From Synechococcus sp. PROS-U-1 (GTDB taxonomy: Bacteria > Cyanobacteriota > Cyanobacteriia > PCC-6307 > Cyanobiaceae): DNA of 64,000 nt. Positions 35,638 to 45,177 of the stretch are shown here, piece by piece. Position 1 is the stretch's first letter. The number at the start of each line of letters is the position of its first letter. The notes beneath the pieces were generated by a model. It ran no database searches. It was given only the letters and a program-made list of their open reading frames with translations, and was not told where the DNA came from. Where the stretch lies: the NCBI RefSeq assembly GCF_014279755.1, contig NZ_CP047951.1, positions 2,356,001-2,420,000 on the forward strand. Direction: 5' to 3'. Made by a program: the position numbers and the translations under genes.

Positions 35638-35664
35638 AACCCCTGCCCATGGCAGGGGTTTTTT
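35638..35664 (+). terminator. Rho-independent terminator after hsp20
   Basis: A perfect 10-bp stem AACCCCTGCC / GGCAGGGGTT with a 3-nt loop is followed directly by a T-run, 71 bp after the hsp20 stop. It also lies 14 bp beyond the convergent gene's stop and could serve both. Confidence 0.85.
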
Positions 35665-35677
35665 GCTGGCAAACGCT

Positions 35678-36196
35678 TCAGCCACCCATCATCTCTTCAA
35701 AAGCAGCAACCGAGAGATCACGGGGCCCCATCAAATCGCTCTGAAGCATCCAGCTCGGTTTGATCCGGGCAGACACCGAACCAAGGCCACGTTCCAGATC
35801 AGCTTCCGAGGGGTCAATGGTGACGTAGTACTTGAAGGTTGCCGAAGACTTCCCATTCTTGGAACGCGTCTTCGCATCAGCTTTGAAGGAGATGTCACCA
35901 AAGGCATTATTCAGTTCATAACCTTTGGGTACACGACCACGGCCAATCACACGATCCTTGCGAGAGAGTTGGGCATTGTCATCGGAATCTTCCCGAACAG
36001 TAATTCTGCGTTTTTTGGAATCAATCGTGAAATAGCCAGAGATCACCTCGTCACGATCACGATTATTCACATTTGGATCTACATTCCAATAATAATTCTT
36101 TTGATTTTTTCTTTTGCTGAATGTCTCAATCCAGAGGGACTGTTGCTCACCAAATGCAAAACCTTTGAAAGACCCTGATGATCCGGACGACTTCAT
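35678..36196 (-). CDS. Hypothetical 172-residue protein
   Basis: No family was recognised. The product is polar, lysine/aspartate-rich and mostly beta-patterned (ISGYFTIDSKKRRITVRED, GDISFKADAKTRSKNGKSSA, FKYYVTIDPSEADLERGLG), without a signal peptide or membrane helix. The C-terminus (DLMGPRDLSVAAFEEMMGG) looks like a short amphipathic helix. It is AT-rich like the ORF at 33,388 and lies in the same accessory stretch on the other strand of hsp20; type I export is possible but not shown. Confidence 0.5.
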   Translation of the reverse strand: MKSSGSSGSFKGFAFGEQQSLWIETFSKRKNQKNYYWNVDPNVNNRDRDEVISGYFTIDSKKRRITVREDSDDNAQLSRKDRVIGRGRVPKGYELNNAFGDISFKADAKTRSKNGKSSATFKYYVTIDPSEADLERGLGSVSARIKPSWMLQSDLMGPRDLSVAAFEEMMGG

Positions 36197-36254
36197 TTTT
36201 TAGTGCTGTTTACAGGCTCTTCATAACACACAAACATGATCTACACACTCCTGC

Positions 36255-37550
36255 TCATGCCCCCAAGCCGAAGAAAAAGCGACCAATGAACAGCAGGCTG
36301 AAGCCGCTGAAAAACACCAGACCAAACCAGCAGAACGCCTGGGTGAGGCGCCCGTAACGGTGCTCAAGCGGAACCAAGGAACTGTTGATCGTGTCCATCG
36401 CCATCCAGGCAAACAACGGTGCAGTTAGGAAGCTGCCGGTCATCGCAGCGAAGACAAAATCCTTCACTCCGATGCCGCCACCTTTGGCCACCAACAGGGC
36501 CAACACGGCCACCAACAGGTGCAAGACAACCCAAAACTGGAAACGGCGCCGCTGAGGGCCAGGGGATGCATCACCACGGTCCTGCCCCCGCAAGAGCCCT
36601 TGGATCGCAGCAATGCTGCGGGGATAGGCATCAAGGCAGGTGAGTGTGGTGCTGAACATGGCGAAAAACGCCGCCGGAATGATCACCCAAGCCGCCCAGC
36701 CGCCCATGGCAGCGGTGTAGAGCTTGATCAGCTTCTGAGCAAAAGACAGACCACTGCCGGCGAGCATTCCGTCACCCGTGCCGTACATCGTGTAGGCGCC
36801 CAGGATCACGAAGAACATGGCCGTCACCACGGTGACGCCATAACCAAGGTTGAAATCGAATTCCGCTTCCTTCGGCGTTGCGGTGTGGTCGGTGTCCCGG
36901 GCACGGGAGAACATCCACAGCGACGGCCACACGCACATTTCCACCGGTCCGGGCATCCAGCCCATCAGTGGAATCAAGAAGGCCAGGTTGGCCAGGGTCC
37001 AGGGGCTGGGATCGGCGCCCACCCAGCTGGCGGCCACATCGCCGACGGGACCACGGATCAACAACGATGCCGCCCCGATCCCGGTCAGCAACGTGAGCAA
37101 CACCACCAACAGCTTGGAGAGACGATCCAAAGCGCGGTAATGCCCCAACAGCAGCACCAGGCCACTCACCACCAGCACGGCGATGGACAGTCCGTAGGGA
37201 TCCAACCCGGCCAGCAGCGGAATGTTGGTGAGCAGCAGCCCCGCCACAAAACTCACCGCAGCGATGGTGAAGGTCCCCGTCACCAGACTCACCACCAAAT
37301 ACAGCGGGAGGTACAGGGGATTGCGTTGCTGAAAACCCTCCAACAACGAGAGCCCAGTGGCTGCCGTGAAGCGGGTGCCCACCCGAAGGAACGGGTACTT
37401 GATCAGATTGGTGAGCAGGATCAGCCCCACCAGCGCAAAGCCGAAACGGGCTCCCGCCGTGGTGGACGACATCAGATGCGATCCACCGATGCAGGCACCG
37501 GCCAAAAGGATCCCAGGCCCAATGCTGCGTTGCAGCGTCGATGACGCCAT
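36255..37550 (-). CDS. Divergent Nramp-family metal transporter
   Basis: A protein of about 431 residues with roughly eleven transmembrane helices (for example FGFALVGLILLTNLIKYPFL, YLVVSLVTGTFTIAAVSFVA, VTVVTAMFFVILGAYTMYG). Overall order fits Nramp, but the metal-binding DPGN of helix 1 reads GPGILLAGACIGGSH and the MPH of helix 6 reads MPGPVEMCVWP, so it is not a canonical Mn/Fe carrier. Nramp-related carriers without DPGN include magnesium transporters (NRMT), a possible but unproven match. I start at MASSTLQRSIGPG because the upstream ATG at 37634 lies inside the CATG of the divergent flv3 start. Confidence 0.75.
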   Translation of the reverse strand: MASSTLQRSIGPGILLAGACIGGSHLMSSTTAGARFGFALVGLILLTNLIKYPFLRVGTRFTAATGLSLLEGFQQRNPLYLPLYLVVSLVTGTFTIAAVSFVAGLLLTNIPLLAGLDPYGLSIAVLVVSGLVLLLGHYRALDRLSKLLVVLLTLLTGIGAASLLIRGPVGDVAASWVGADPSPWTLANLAFLIPLMGWMPGPVEMCVWPSLWMFSRARDTDHTATPKEAEFDFNLGYGVTVVTAMFFVILGAYTMYGTGDGMLAGSGLSFAQKLIKLYTAAMGGWAAWVIIPAAFFAMFSTTLTCLDAYPRSIAAIQGLLRGQDRGDASPGPQRRRFQFWVVLHLLVAVLALLVAKGGGIGVKDFVFAAMTGSFLTAPLFAWMAMDTINSSLVPLEHRYGRLTQAFCWFGLVFFSGFSLLFIGRFFFGLGA

Positions 37551-37632
37551 CACAAGGTTGCGGTTGTCACCAGTCTCCGCCGCCTTCCCCCGCTGAATCT
37601 CCGTAGAGTCGACTTCCGTCACGGTCGGTTTC

Positions 37633-39381
37633 ATGGTCGTTGCTCCCGCTGCTCCGAAGCTGTCGCTGCAGTGCGAGGCCATTGCAGCCGACACCATCAC
37701 GCTTCGCTCCCTCGATTGGGACCGAAGCCGTTTCGACATCGAATTCGGCCTGCGCAACGGCACCACCTACAACGCCTTCCTGGTGCGTGGCGAACGCACG
37801 GCTCTGATCGACACCAGCCACGCCAAGTTCCGCGACACCTGGATCCCACTGCTCAAGGAACAGATCGATCCGAGCGCGATCGATGTATTGATCGTGAGCC
37901 ACACGGAACCCGACCATTCCGGCCTGATCGGAGATCTGATCGACCTCAATCCCGACATCGAAATTGTGGGCTCGAAGGTGGCACTTCAGTTCCTGCAAGA
38001 CCAGGTGCACCGACCCTTCAAGTCCCGTGCGGTGAAATCAGGCGAAGAACTGGACCTGGGCACCAACCCCAACAGCGGCATCCAGCACCGCTTCAAATTC
38101 CTCAGCGCCCCCAACCTGCACTGGCCGGACACGATCTTCTCCTTCGATCACGGCACGGGAATCCTCTACACCTGCGACGCCTTCGGCCTGCACTACTGCT
38201 CGGACGACGTCTTCGACGCCGACCCCGGCGCCATCGCTCCCGATTTCCGCTTCTACTACGACTGCTTGATGGGCCCCAATGCCCGCAGCGTGCTCCAGGC
38301 CCTGAAGCGCATGGATGGCCTGCCGGAGATCAACACGATCGCCGTGGGGCATGGGCCGCTGTTGCGACATCACCTCAGCCACTGGATCAGCGATTACCGC
38401 GAGTGGAGTGGCCAGCGCAGCAAAGGGGAAAGTTATGCCGCCGTCTGTTATCTCAGCCAGTACGGCTTCTCTGATCGGATCAGCCAGGCGATTGCCCATG
38501 GCATCGGCAAGGCAGATGCCCAGGTGCAACTGGTGGACCTGCGGGCCACCGACCCCCAGGAACTCACCGCATTGATCGGCGATGCCAAGGCAGTGGTGGT
38601 GCCCACCTGGCCATCGGAACCGGAAGCTGACCTCCAAGCCTCCATCGGCACCTTGCTTGCAGCCCTCCATCCCAAGCAATTGGTGGGGGTCTACGACGCC
38701 TTCGGCGGAAACGATGAACCGATCGATGCCGTCGCCGATCAACTCCGCAGTCAGGGGCAGAAACCAGCCTTCAGTCCATTGCGGATCAAACAACTCCCCC
38801 AGGGCAGCGACTACCAACGCTGTGAAGAGTCGGGCACGGACCTGGGTCAGCTGCTCACCAAAGAGAAGACAATCGCAGCGATGAAAAGCCTCGATGGCGA
38901 ACTCGACAAAGCCCTCGGTCGCATCAGTGGTGGCCTTTATGTGGTGACGGCAAGCCAGGGAGACGGCGAGTCGCAGCGCCGCAGCGCCATGGTGGCCAGC
39001 TGGGTGAGCCAAGCCAGCTTCACACCACCGGGCCTCACCATTGCTGTGGCCAAAGATCGTGCCATCGAGGCCCTGATGCAGGTCGGCGACCGGTTCGTGC
39101 TGAATGTTCTACGGCAGGACAACCACCAGGAGCTGATGCGCCATTTCCTCAAACGCTTCCCCCCCGGTGCTGATCGTTTCGCCGGGGTGAATGTGCTGGA
39201 AGGAACAGCCGATGGAGGCCCGGTGCTTGCCGATGCCCTGGCGTTTCTCGGCTGCCGGGTGGAGCAGCGGATGGAAGGGCCCGATCACTGGATCATCTAT
39301 GCCGTCGTGGAGCAAGGCAATGTGGCCGATGCCGAAGCCAGCACTGCGGTGCACCACCGCAAGGTGGGCAACCATTACTGA
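37633..39381 (+). CDS. flv3: Flavodiiron protein, Flv3-type
   Basis: The cyanobacterial Flv1/Flv3 pair reduces O2 to water with electrons from photosystem I. The 582-residue protein has the metallo-beta-lactamase-like diiron domain (about 1-260), a flavodoxin domain (about 265-410) and a C-terminal flavin reductase domain (about 430-582; MVASWVSQASFTPPG). The diiron-ligand motif HxExDH is intact as SHTEPDHSG (His90, Glu92, Asp94, His95), and further ligands lie in YTCDAFGLHY and AVGHGPLL, which identifies the metal-competent Flv3-type partner. Its partner flv1 is about 7 kb downstream, with foreign-looking DNA between. Confidence 0.92.
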   Translation: MVVAPAAPKLSLQCEAIAADTITLRSLDWDRSRFDIEFGLRNGTTYNAFLVRGERTALIDTSHAKFRDTWIPLLKEQIDPSAIDVLIVSHTEPDHSGLIGDLIDLNPDIEIVGSKVALQFLQDQVHRPFKSRAVKSGEELDLGTNPNSGIQHRFKFLSAPNLHWPDTIFSFDHGTGILYTCDAFGLHYCSDDVFDADPGAIAPDFRFYYDCLMGPNARSVLQALKRMDGLPEINTIAVGHGPLLRHHLSHWISDYREWSGQRSKGESYAAVCYLSQYGFSDRISQAIAHGIGKADAQVQLVDLRATDPQELTALIGDAKAVVVPTWPSEPEADLQASIGTLLAALHPKQLVGVYDAFGGNDEPIDAVADQLRSQGQKPAFSPLRIKQLPQGSDYQRCEESGTDLGQLLTKEKTIAAMKSLDGELDKALGRISGGLYVVTASQGDGESQRRSAMVASWVSQASFTPPGLTIAVAKDRAIEALMQVGDRFVLNVLRQDNHQELMRHFLKRFPPGADRFAGVNVLEGTADGGPVLADALAFLGCRVEQRMEGPDHWIIYAVVEQGNVADAEASTAVHHRKVGNHY

Positions 39382-39745
39382 AATGGCACCAAAATCTCCT
39401 GACATCATACAAAGTTCACAGCAAAAAATAAAAGAAGAGGACAATTACACGAACAAATTAATTATCAAAATGCATGCCAATATTACATAGAATCACCGAA
39501 TCTATTGAATAGCAAACAGCAATCAATTTACGAGGCACCAGACCGCAAAATCATTGACAAAGCTAAAGATCATCACACGTGTCAACATTGAATAAATTTC
39601 AGTCAAGCCAAAAAAGAAACGCGAAATCGATAGCGCCTAAGCCTGCATCGAAGAACTACGACAAAATCAAAAGACTTGTCCCGACCTTCTCTCAAGCCAG
39701 CCACCTGACCCAATCATGCTAAAATTATAAAAATGAAGTATTTTA
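39382..39745. other. Non-coding AT-rich DNA at the left edge of the inserted block
   Basis: No ORF or recognisable RNA is seen. Composition changes abruptly from GC-rich flv3 to AT-rich within about 20 bp of the flv3 stop. No integrase, tRNA fragment or obvious direct repeat was recognised at this junction. Confidence 0.5.
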
Positions 39746-40948
39746 ATGCTTAGAAGGTATTTGCAAAGATACAACGAAATTCATGCTATGAATGGTTATT
39801 CTTCGAAAGATACTGCATATTGCTACAAAATGCAAATGCTCATAAGCCAGGGTGGATTTCCCAAAAAGCCTTATTTAACTACCAATACATTTGACTTCGA
39901 CGGAAGATATATACATTTTGGCCATATCGGATGCATGCTGAATTATGCTCGATGGAAGTCTGACTACAATCACCGCCTATTTCTCAGCAAAGCAGAATAT
40001 GAGCAATCAAAAAATTACATAAATCAAATTCTCCCGGAAAACATTGAATTAGTAAAAGGTGAAATAAGTGATTATGTCAAGCTTCCCATGTGCCCAGATG
40101 TCCTTAATCACGTCGACAAAGATGTACTTGATCTACATACAAGTAGAAAGAGCAAAATAATGATGCCACCAATTGCATTTTGCCACAACCACATAAATAA
40201 TTTATTCAAACAAGTGACAAGCAGCAATCCTTTTCCAAGTTGCAGAGAGTTGCCAAGCTGGGCAAAAAGACCATACATAGTGCTCCACCTTCGTAATGCC
40301 GAGCAAGATATAGTCAACAGAAACTTTGAAGAAGAACATACATTTCAAGAGGCTCTTGATTTCCTTGGCCATAAAGGTATAAATGTGATTCAAATTGGAA
40401 AATCACGCAACCAGCTTCGGGGGAAGAACTTAATTGCAATTAATAAATTTTCCAGCGAGCATGATGTAGCTATCCTTAAAAACTGCATAGCTTTTATTGG
40501 ATCTGCGTCTGGACCTTCAAGTTGGGTCGAATACTTAAAAAAACCATCACTTTTGATCGATATACCAGTACCACTTTCCCTATTAAATATGCATGTAAGC
40601 TCCAATACATATATTTTACCCAAGAAGTTTCCAACAAGCGATGTTCCATTGGCCTCAATGATGCTTAACATTTCCGATCTTCAGGAAACAGGACTTTTGT
40701 GGTGGCATAAATGCACAAATATTGAGACCAAATCGAATATCTTGAAATTATTTCCTGCTCATATGACAAGATCAAATAATGCATTAGTCGTCAAAAATGC
40801 AGTTGAATATTTTTACAATACAGCCATTTCAAAGACACATCCACAAATCATCGAAAAACATATTGACTGTAGGCAATATATCAGCGACGCTGGCATCCAA
40901 ACAGATGCGGCAATGCTCAACCCATATAGCCTTAGTACTACACACTGA
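39746..40948 (+). CDS. Putative glycosyltransferase (TIGR04372-like)
   Basis: This 400-residue AT-rich gene product has a central pattern resembling the TIGR04372 group of putative glycosyltransferases: RPYIVLHLRNAEQDIVNRNF, FQEALDFLGHKGINVIQIGK, then DVAILKNCIAFIGSASGPSSW, a typical GT-B-type second domain in which the SGPSSW stretch would close the donor site. No signal peptide or membrane helix is seen. It would add a sugar to a surface or small-molecule acceptor. The match is by pattern only, at moderate confidence. Confidence 0.5.
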   Translation: MLRRYLQRYNEIHAMNGYSSKDTAYCYKMQMLISQGGFPKKPYLTTNTFDFDGRYIHFGHIGCMLNYARWKSDYNHRLFLSKAEYEQSKNYINQILPENIELVKGEISDYVKLPMCPDVLNHVDKDVLDLHTSRKSKIMMPPIAFCHNHINNLFKQVTSSNPFPSCRELPSWAKRPYIVLHLRNAEQDIVNRNFEEEHTFQEALDFLGHKGINVIQIGKSRNQLRGKNLIAINKFSSEHDVAILKNCIAFIGSASGPSSWVEYLKKPSLLIDIPVPLSLLNMHVSSNTYILPKKFPTSDVPLASMMLNISDLQETGLLWWHKCTNIETKSNILKLFPAHMTRSNNALVVKNAVEYFYNTAISKTHPQIIEKHIDCRQYISDAGIQTDAAMLNPYSLSTTH

Positions 40949-41009
40949 GCCAATACAAAATCAAACAAGCATCAAGAAACAAAAGATCAGAGTGCATAGA
41001 TAAGACCTT

Positions 41010-41942
41010 CTAAACAACTCTTCCATCAGGCTGCATCATTTCAACATCAACGAGCCTAAAGGGCGAAAGATAAGAATTCCCTAGCTTCATTTCAACTGAT
41101 GTCAAAGGCGAATAGCTATATGTGTCCCAAGAATGTCTTTCTTCAAAATTAACCTGAGACTTGATTCTCCAATTTCTTATTGTAAGTGGCATACTTAATC
41201 GAGAATAGTTTCTTTCAGGCATAGGCGCTGATTTATGAAGAAGTAAGGGGTGAAAAATCAGTACATCCCCAAAAGATAGCTTTAATTTCGTTTCTTCATA
41301 CTTATGAGGTAAGGCAACTGGCTTTCTATTCTCATTAGGAACTAAGCCCCATGTATGAGAACAATCAATTACAACAAGTTGACCATCATGATTTGACTCA
41401 ATCAAAGGAGTCCAAAATTGCAATGAAGAAATTGAGTTGCCGCTCCAAAGCTCTTGATGATATTTCTTGAAAAGATAATTATTATGCTTTACAGATTGAG
41501 CCTTAGACAAAGAAATGGTCAAAGATCCACTTGATTGAAATTGAAGATCAGTGCCAATGATGGGCATAATTTTATTAACTACTGAATTGGTTAATAAAAA
41601 TTTCTTTTGAATATCATTAAATAAAAAATTTTTCCAAATCTTGCTCTGAATATCAAAGGTTGACATCTCTGTCTCGTCAAGCAAAAGACTCAGAGCATGC
41701 TCAAAAAAAAGAGGCGCTTCGCATTTAATAAACATCTCCAAGGAATTATCACCTACACTTCTTATCTTATTAGAAAAAAGCAAAGTGTAAAGCTTGCCAA
41801 CGAGATTATATTCCTTCAACAAGTCATATAAACAACATACAGTAACTTTACGAGCCTCATCTAGAAGAATTTCGCTTATTGCGCCTGGCAAAATCATATA
41901 CCCTTTGTGCACGAAGCACTCTATTGTTTTGCCCCAATTCAT
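41010..41942 (-). CDS. Phytanoyl-CoA dioxygenase (PhyH)-like protein
   Basis: This 310-residue protein shows the PhyH-type layout of 2OG-Fe(II) oxygenases: an N-terminal FVHKGYMILPGAISE, a first metal motif that reads HQELW (His-x-Glu in place of His-x-Asp), SLQFWTPLIESNHDGQLVVI with DCSHTWG after it, and the distal His in VLIFHPLLLHKSAPMPERNYS followed by a 2OG-binding Arg. The Glu substitution leaves activity uncertain. The acceptor is unknown. A second relative lies at 43,133, with an FkbM methyltransferase between them. Confidence 0.65.
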   Translation of the reverse strand: MNWGKTIECFVHKGYMILPGAISEILLDEARKVTVCCLYDLLKEYNLVGKLYTLLFSNKIRSVGDNSLEMFIKCEAPLFFEHALSLLLDETEMSTFDIQSKIWKNFLFNDIQKKFLLTNSVVNKIMPIIGTDLQFQSSGSLTISLSKAQSVKHNNYLFKKYHQELWSGNSISSLQFWTPLIESNHDGQLVVIDCSHTWGLVPNENRKPVALPHKYEETKLKLSFGDVLIFHPLLLHKSAPMPERNYSRLSMPLTIRNWRIKSQVNFEERHSWDTYSYSPLTSVEMKLGNSYLSPFRLVDVEMMQPDGRVV

Positions 41943-42101
41943 GGCAACCTAACGATTTTTTACATTAGCACACAGAGCTGAATAGTTGTCAATGATTCAT
42001 TTGTATCCACTCCGCTCTCCCGCTCTTCCATAGAGAGCAGCGGACAGCAATTGAGAAAAGACAAAATTTTATAGTTTAATGACCAGAGAAAAAGTGAATC
42101 A

Positions 42102-43091
42102 ATGAAGCGTTTCAAGCCAAAGTCAATCTCAATAATATATAGAAGTAAGAGCTTAACTCAATGCATGTATAATGACATGAGCAATTTTCAGAAAATGTAC
42201 GATTCAAGTTTATCTAAAATAAAAAATAACTGGTTGAGTGTTGTAAGAGAATGTGAATTGAACTGGGACCATATTGATGGCTCTGCTATTGAATATGAAC
42301 TAGCGGTAAAAAAATGCAGGACATTATCTATGAAGACATTTGGTCTTGGCACACCTTGCCAGTCTAATTTTCGTGACAATGTTCGAATAGTTTTTCCATA
42401 CAGATCATTCGGAAATATAGATACTGTAAATTTATTTCATTTCGACGAGATAAGATTATTTGCACTTTACTCATTGCTCTCTTCTACATATAAAAAATTT
42501 ACAGATGTGGGTGCCAATGTAGGGTTGCACTCAATCTATGTATCCCAACTGGGCTACGAAGTAAATGCTTTTGAACCAGATCCAATACATATAAATTGGT
42601 TCAAAGAAAACCTAAGACTCAACAATTTAATGCACGATATAAAGATTCACCCAAATGCAATTTCAAACCGCTCTGGTACGTCCAATTTTACTAGAGTCTG
42701 TGGAAACACAACGGGCAGCCATCTGGAGGGAGCAAAGATCAATGCTTATGGTGTGTTAAATACATTTGAAGTCGCCATCGAAACTTTAAAGAAGGACCAT
42801 ATAGAAAATTCTGTCGTAAAAATAGATGCAGAAGGCGAAGAAGTGAAAATTTTGACTTCACTAAGTGCTAATTTGTTTGACAATTCGTGCTTTTTTGTTG
42901 AGGTCTCCTCGAGTCATAACAGTTTATTACTATTTGACTATTTTAAAAAGTCAAATATCTCATGTTATTCACAAAAAAATAAATGGAGAAAAATTAAATC
43001 GTCCAAAGATATGCCTAGAAGCTACAAAGATGGATTGATTTTGATCTCAAATGACGAACGATTGAAAACAATCGGCAAAAATTTTTCATAA
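42102..43091 (+). CDS. FkbM-family methyltransferase
   Basis: In this 329-residue protein the SAM-binding motif I is in FTDVGANVGLHSIYVSQLG at about residues 131-149, with the acidic adenosine-contacting residue in VNAFEPDPIH and the FkbM signature VVKIDAEGEEVKIL further on. FkbM enzymes O-methylate sugars or small molecules and are common in surface glycan clusters. The N-terminal 125 residues are helical and unmatched. The gene is strongly AT-rich and lies between the two PhyH-like genes. Confidence 0.85.
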   Translation: MKRFKPKSISIIYRSKSLTQCMYNDMSNFQKMYDSSLSKIKNNWLSVVRECELNWDHIDGSAIEYELAVKKCRTLSMKTFGLGTPCQSNFRDNVRIVFPYRSFGNIDTVNLFHFDEIRLFALYSLLSSTYKKFTDVGANVGLHSIYVSQLGYEVNAFEPDPIHINWFKENLRLNNLMHDIKIHPNAISNRSGTSNFTRVCGNTTGSHLEGAKINAYGVLNTFEVAIETLKKDHIENSVVKIDAEGEEVKILTSLSANLFDNSCFFVEVSSSHNSLLLFDYFKKSNISCYSQKNKWRKIKSSKDMPRSYKDGLILISNDERLKTIGKNFS

Positions 43092-43132
43092 ATTTGTTTA
43101 TGCAATATAGATGATTGTGTTAAAAATTCACA

Positions 43133-44014
43133 TCATTTGATGTGTAATTTTTTAGAGCAAGGGTAGAGATATTCTAAACGTTTGTCAATTGCAGGTACTC
43201 CACCCAAGACTCTATACGGCGACGCATAGTCGGACCCTACCAATCTCATTACATAACTAAGAGGTCCATTTGATATGGACTTATATCCAAGAGATTTCTC
43301 CTGGCTACTAAAAGGAGTTTGCGTAGAAGTAAATCTCATTACAACTGATGACCGTCTTACTGCAGAAGTACCAGTTGTAAAATGCAGAAGGAAAGGATGC
43401 CATAAAACAACATTTCCCTGCTTAATTGTATCCAAAGCTATACAATCAAGGTTCAAACTACTAACATCTGCATCTAAGTTGCGATTCTTGACCGGTAAAT
43501 TACCTAAAGCATGGCTCCCTGGACAAACACCTAGAGTGTTTTCTTTATTTGCATCTGTAAAGAACAAATTCCAAAAAATAGTATTTACAGATGTTCCCGT
43601 CCATGCATCAGAGTGGAGATTTTTGACGACAAGATTACTGGACTCTGTTGGTCGTATTAAGGAAAGATGATCGCCACCAAGCTTTGCAATATCGGGGCCC
43701 AAATATTCCTTCAAAATATTAATTTGCATTTCAGAATGCTCGATAGAATTAAATAAATCTGTTCGAGCCAGAGACTTCATAATCAGAAAATTAATATTAC
43801 TATTGTCTATATGCGCTGAAGAATGAATTTGACAAGCATTATCGATAAATTCAGAACATTGACCAATCACTTCATTGCTATAGACGTCTTTATAAATTAC
43901 GAATCCATTTTCAGCGAAAAAGCATAATGATTGCTGAATCTCATTGACAGTATATTTAGGAATTGATAAAGATGACGCCAACTTTGGTTGAATTGTCATC
44001 CTTCTAAAGAGCAA
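43133..44014 (-). CDS. Phytanoyl-CoA dioxygenase (PhyH)-like protein
   Basis: This 293-residue protein starts with the family-typical FFAENGFVIYKDVYSNEV, carries the metal motif His-x-Asp in NLHSDAWTGTSVN, LGVCPGSHALG in the core, and the distal His in VVLWHPFLLHFTTGTSAVRR with the 2OG-binding Arg. Both ligand motifs are intact, unlike the copy at 41,010. The substrate is unknown; with the methyltransferase and glycosyltransferase it may tailor a lipid or glycan. Confidence 0.75.
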   Translation of the reverse strand: MLFRRMTIQPKLASSLSIPKYTVNEIQQSLCFFAENGFVIYKDVYSNEVIGQCSEFIDNACQIHSSAHIDNSNINFLIMKSLARTDLFNSIEHSEMQINILKEYLGPDIAKLGGDHLSLIRPTESSNLVVKNLHSDAWTGTSVNTIFWNLFFTDANKENTLGVCPGSHALGNLPVKNRNLDADVSSLNLDCIALDTIKQGNVVLWHPFLLHFTTGTSAVRRSSVVMRFTSTQTPFSSQEKSLGYKSISNGPLSYVMRLVGSDYASPYRVLGGVPAIDKRLEYLYPCSKKLHIK

Positions 44015-45177
44015 AAAATAATTATATCAAATTGAAGAGGAGCATCACGCCCCAACTGAGCATCCTTGGAGAAGGATAGTGGAAAGCAAAAATTTCACAA
44101 TATTTCAAGCGAAGGATATCCTGAAGTAAATATTACAACCAAAAGCAACTATTTTTCCATGTCAAGTAGCATAAGCCAATTCTAAGAATTAATCACTACG
44201 TGAATGCGATAAAGAACCAGTCGATTCGAATAAATACGAGAATCTAATCTCGACATAAGGAGTATTATTCTTAACTTTTGCCAGTGGGGAAAACGACTTC
44301 TCTAAATAAACAGCTATTATTTAACCGTATAGCAATAAAGCAATGCACTCATCTCCTTGACAGGAAGGTCAACAGCAAATGACTTTCAATTGAAATAGTT
44401 ATGTTATCAATCGGACTTGAGTAGTGACAACAATTAATAGATGGAACTAGCCTCCCAAAAGCAACGACATGCAACAATCTCTACATAATATATTGATAAT
44501 AATGAATATGTCATCAATATGTTGCCCAAAAGCAGGAAAACGTGGTCCTGACGAAGGCAGATTCTAGGCAATCTTTTTATTGCAATAGCTGCTAAATATG
44601 TGTTTATTTCAATAGACTAGCTATTATGTAGTCGCTAGGAACAGAGCAAAACAACTGCGAAGGGCAGCTTCGTATAAATTAAAAATCAAGAGAAATAAAG
44701 ATGCGAAGCAAAGTCTCAAATCAGGCATGATGAACTTAAAAATAATTTTCTTTTATTGAAAATTTTAATTTTCAATAAATTTAAAGATGTCCACTTCAGA
44801 GAAGAAATATTAGAAGTTTAATTTTTGCCACTTCATGGGAGCTTGCAGCCGCTTAATGGCCAAGAATCGCGACAACAACCACAATTTGACGCTTCATCAA
44901 CAAGAGTAGATTTTTAAGGTGTTAATTTTTTACAAAGAGCTTCAGCAAGCCAGCGATTAAATTAAGCAATGGATTGATCAAGGTGCATGAAAGCAGATTA
45001 GACGCCATTGCAAATCAAATAAAACAGCATGATTGAGGTCATCATTTATAGGTAAATAAGGAATAAGATCATGTCCTAAAATCGTCGCTTTGCTGACAGG
45101 ATCTTAAAAATGACTTCTCTCCTTGCTTCACAACTCTGCAGTACTTAGAGAAGAGATCACTTATCGATGATGATTTT
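44015..45177. other. 1.16 kb AT-rich DNA without recognisable genes
   Basis: All frames are broken by frequent stops. No tRNA, mobile-element gene or repeat array is recognised. The only clear structure is the perfect AT inverted repeat at 44752-44779. It may be decayed coding DNA or the right part of the block that separates flv3 from flv1. Confidence 0.5.
44752..44779. repeat. Perfect 13-bp AT-rich inverted repeat
   Basis: The arms TTTATTGAAAATT and AATTTTCAATAAA are separated by only TT. No gene ends close by, so this is not an evident terminator; chance in AT-rich DNA is possible. Confidence 0.5.

Noticed and set aside
36519-37544. 341-codon ORF on the plus strand
   Set aside because: It is antisense to the Nramp-like gene and extremely Gln/Arg/His-rich without any domain.
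44210-44240. TTCGAAT string resembling a tRNA T-loop
   Set aside because: No acceptor, D or anticodon stems can be drawn around it.
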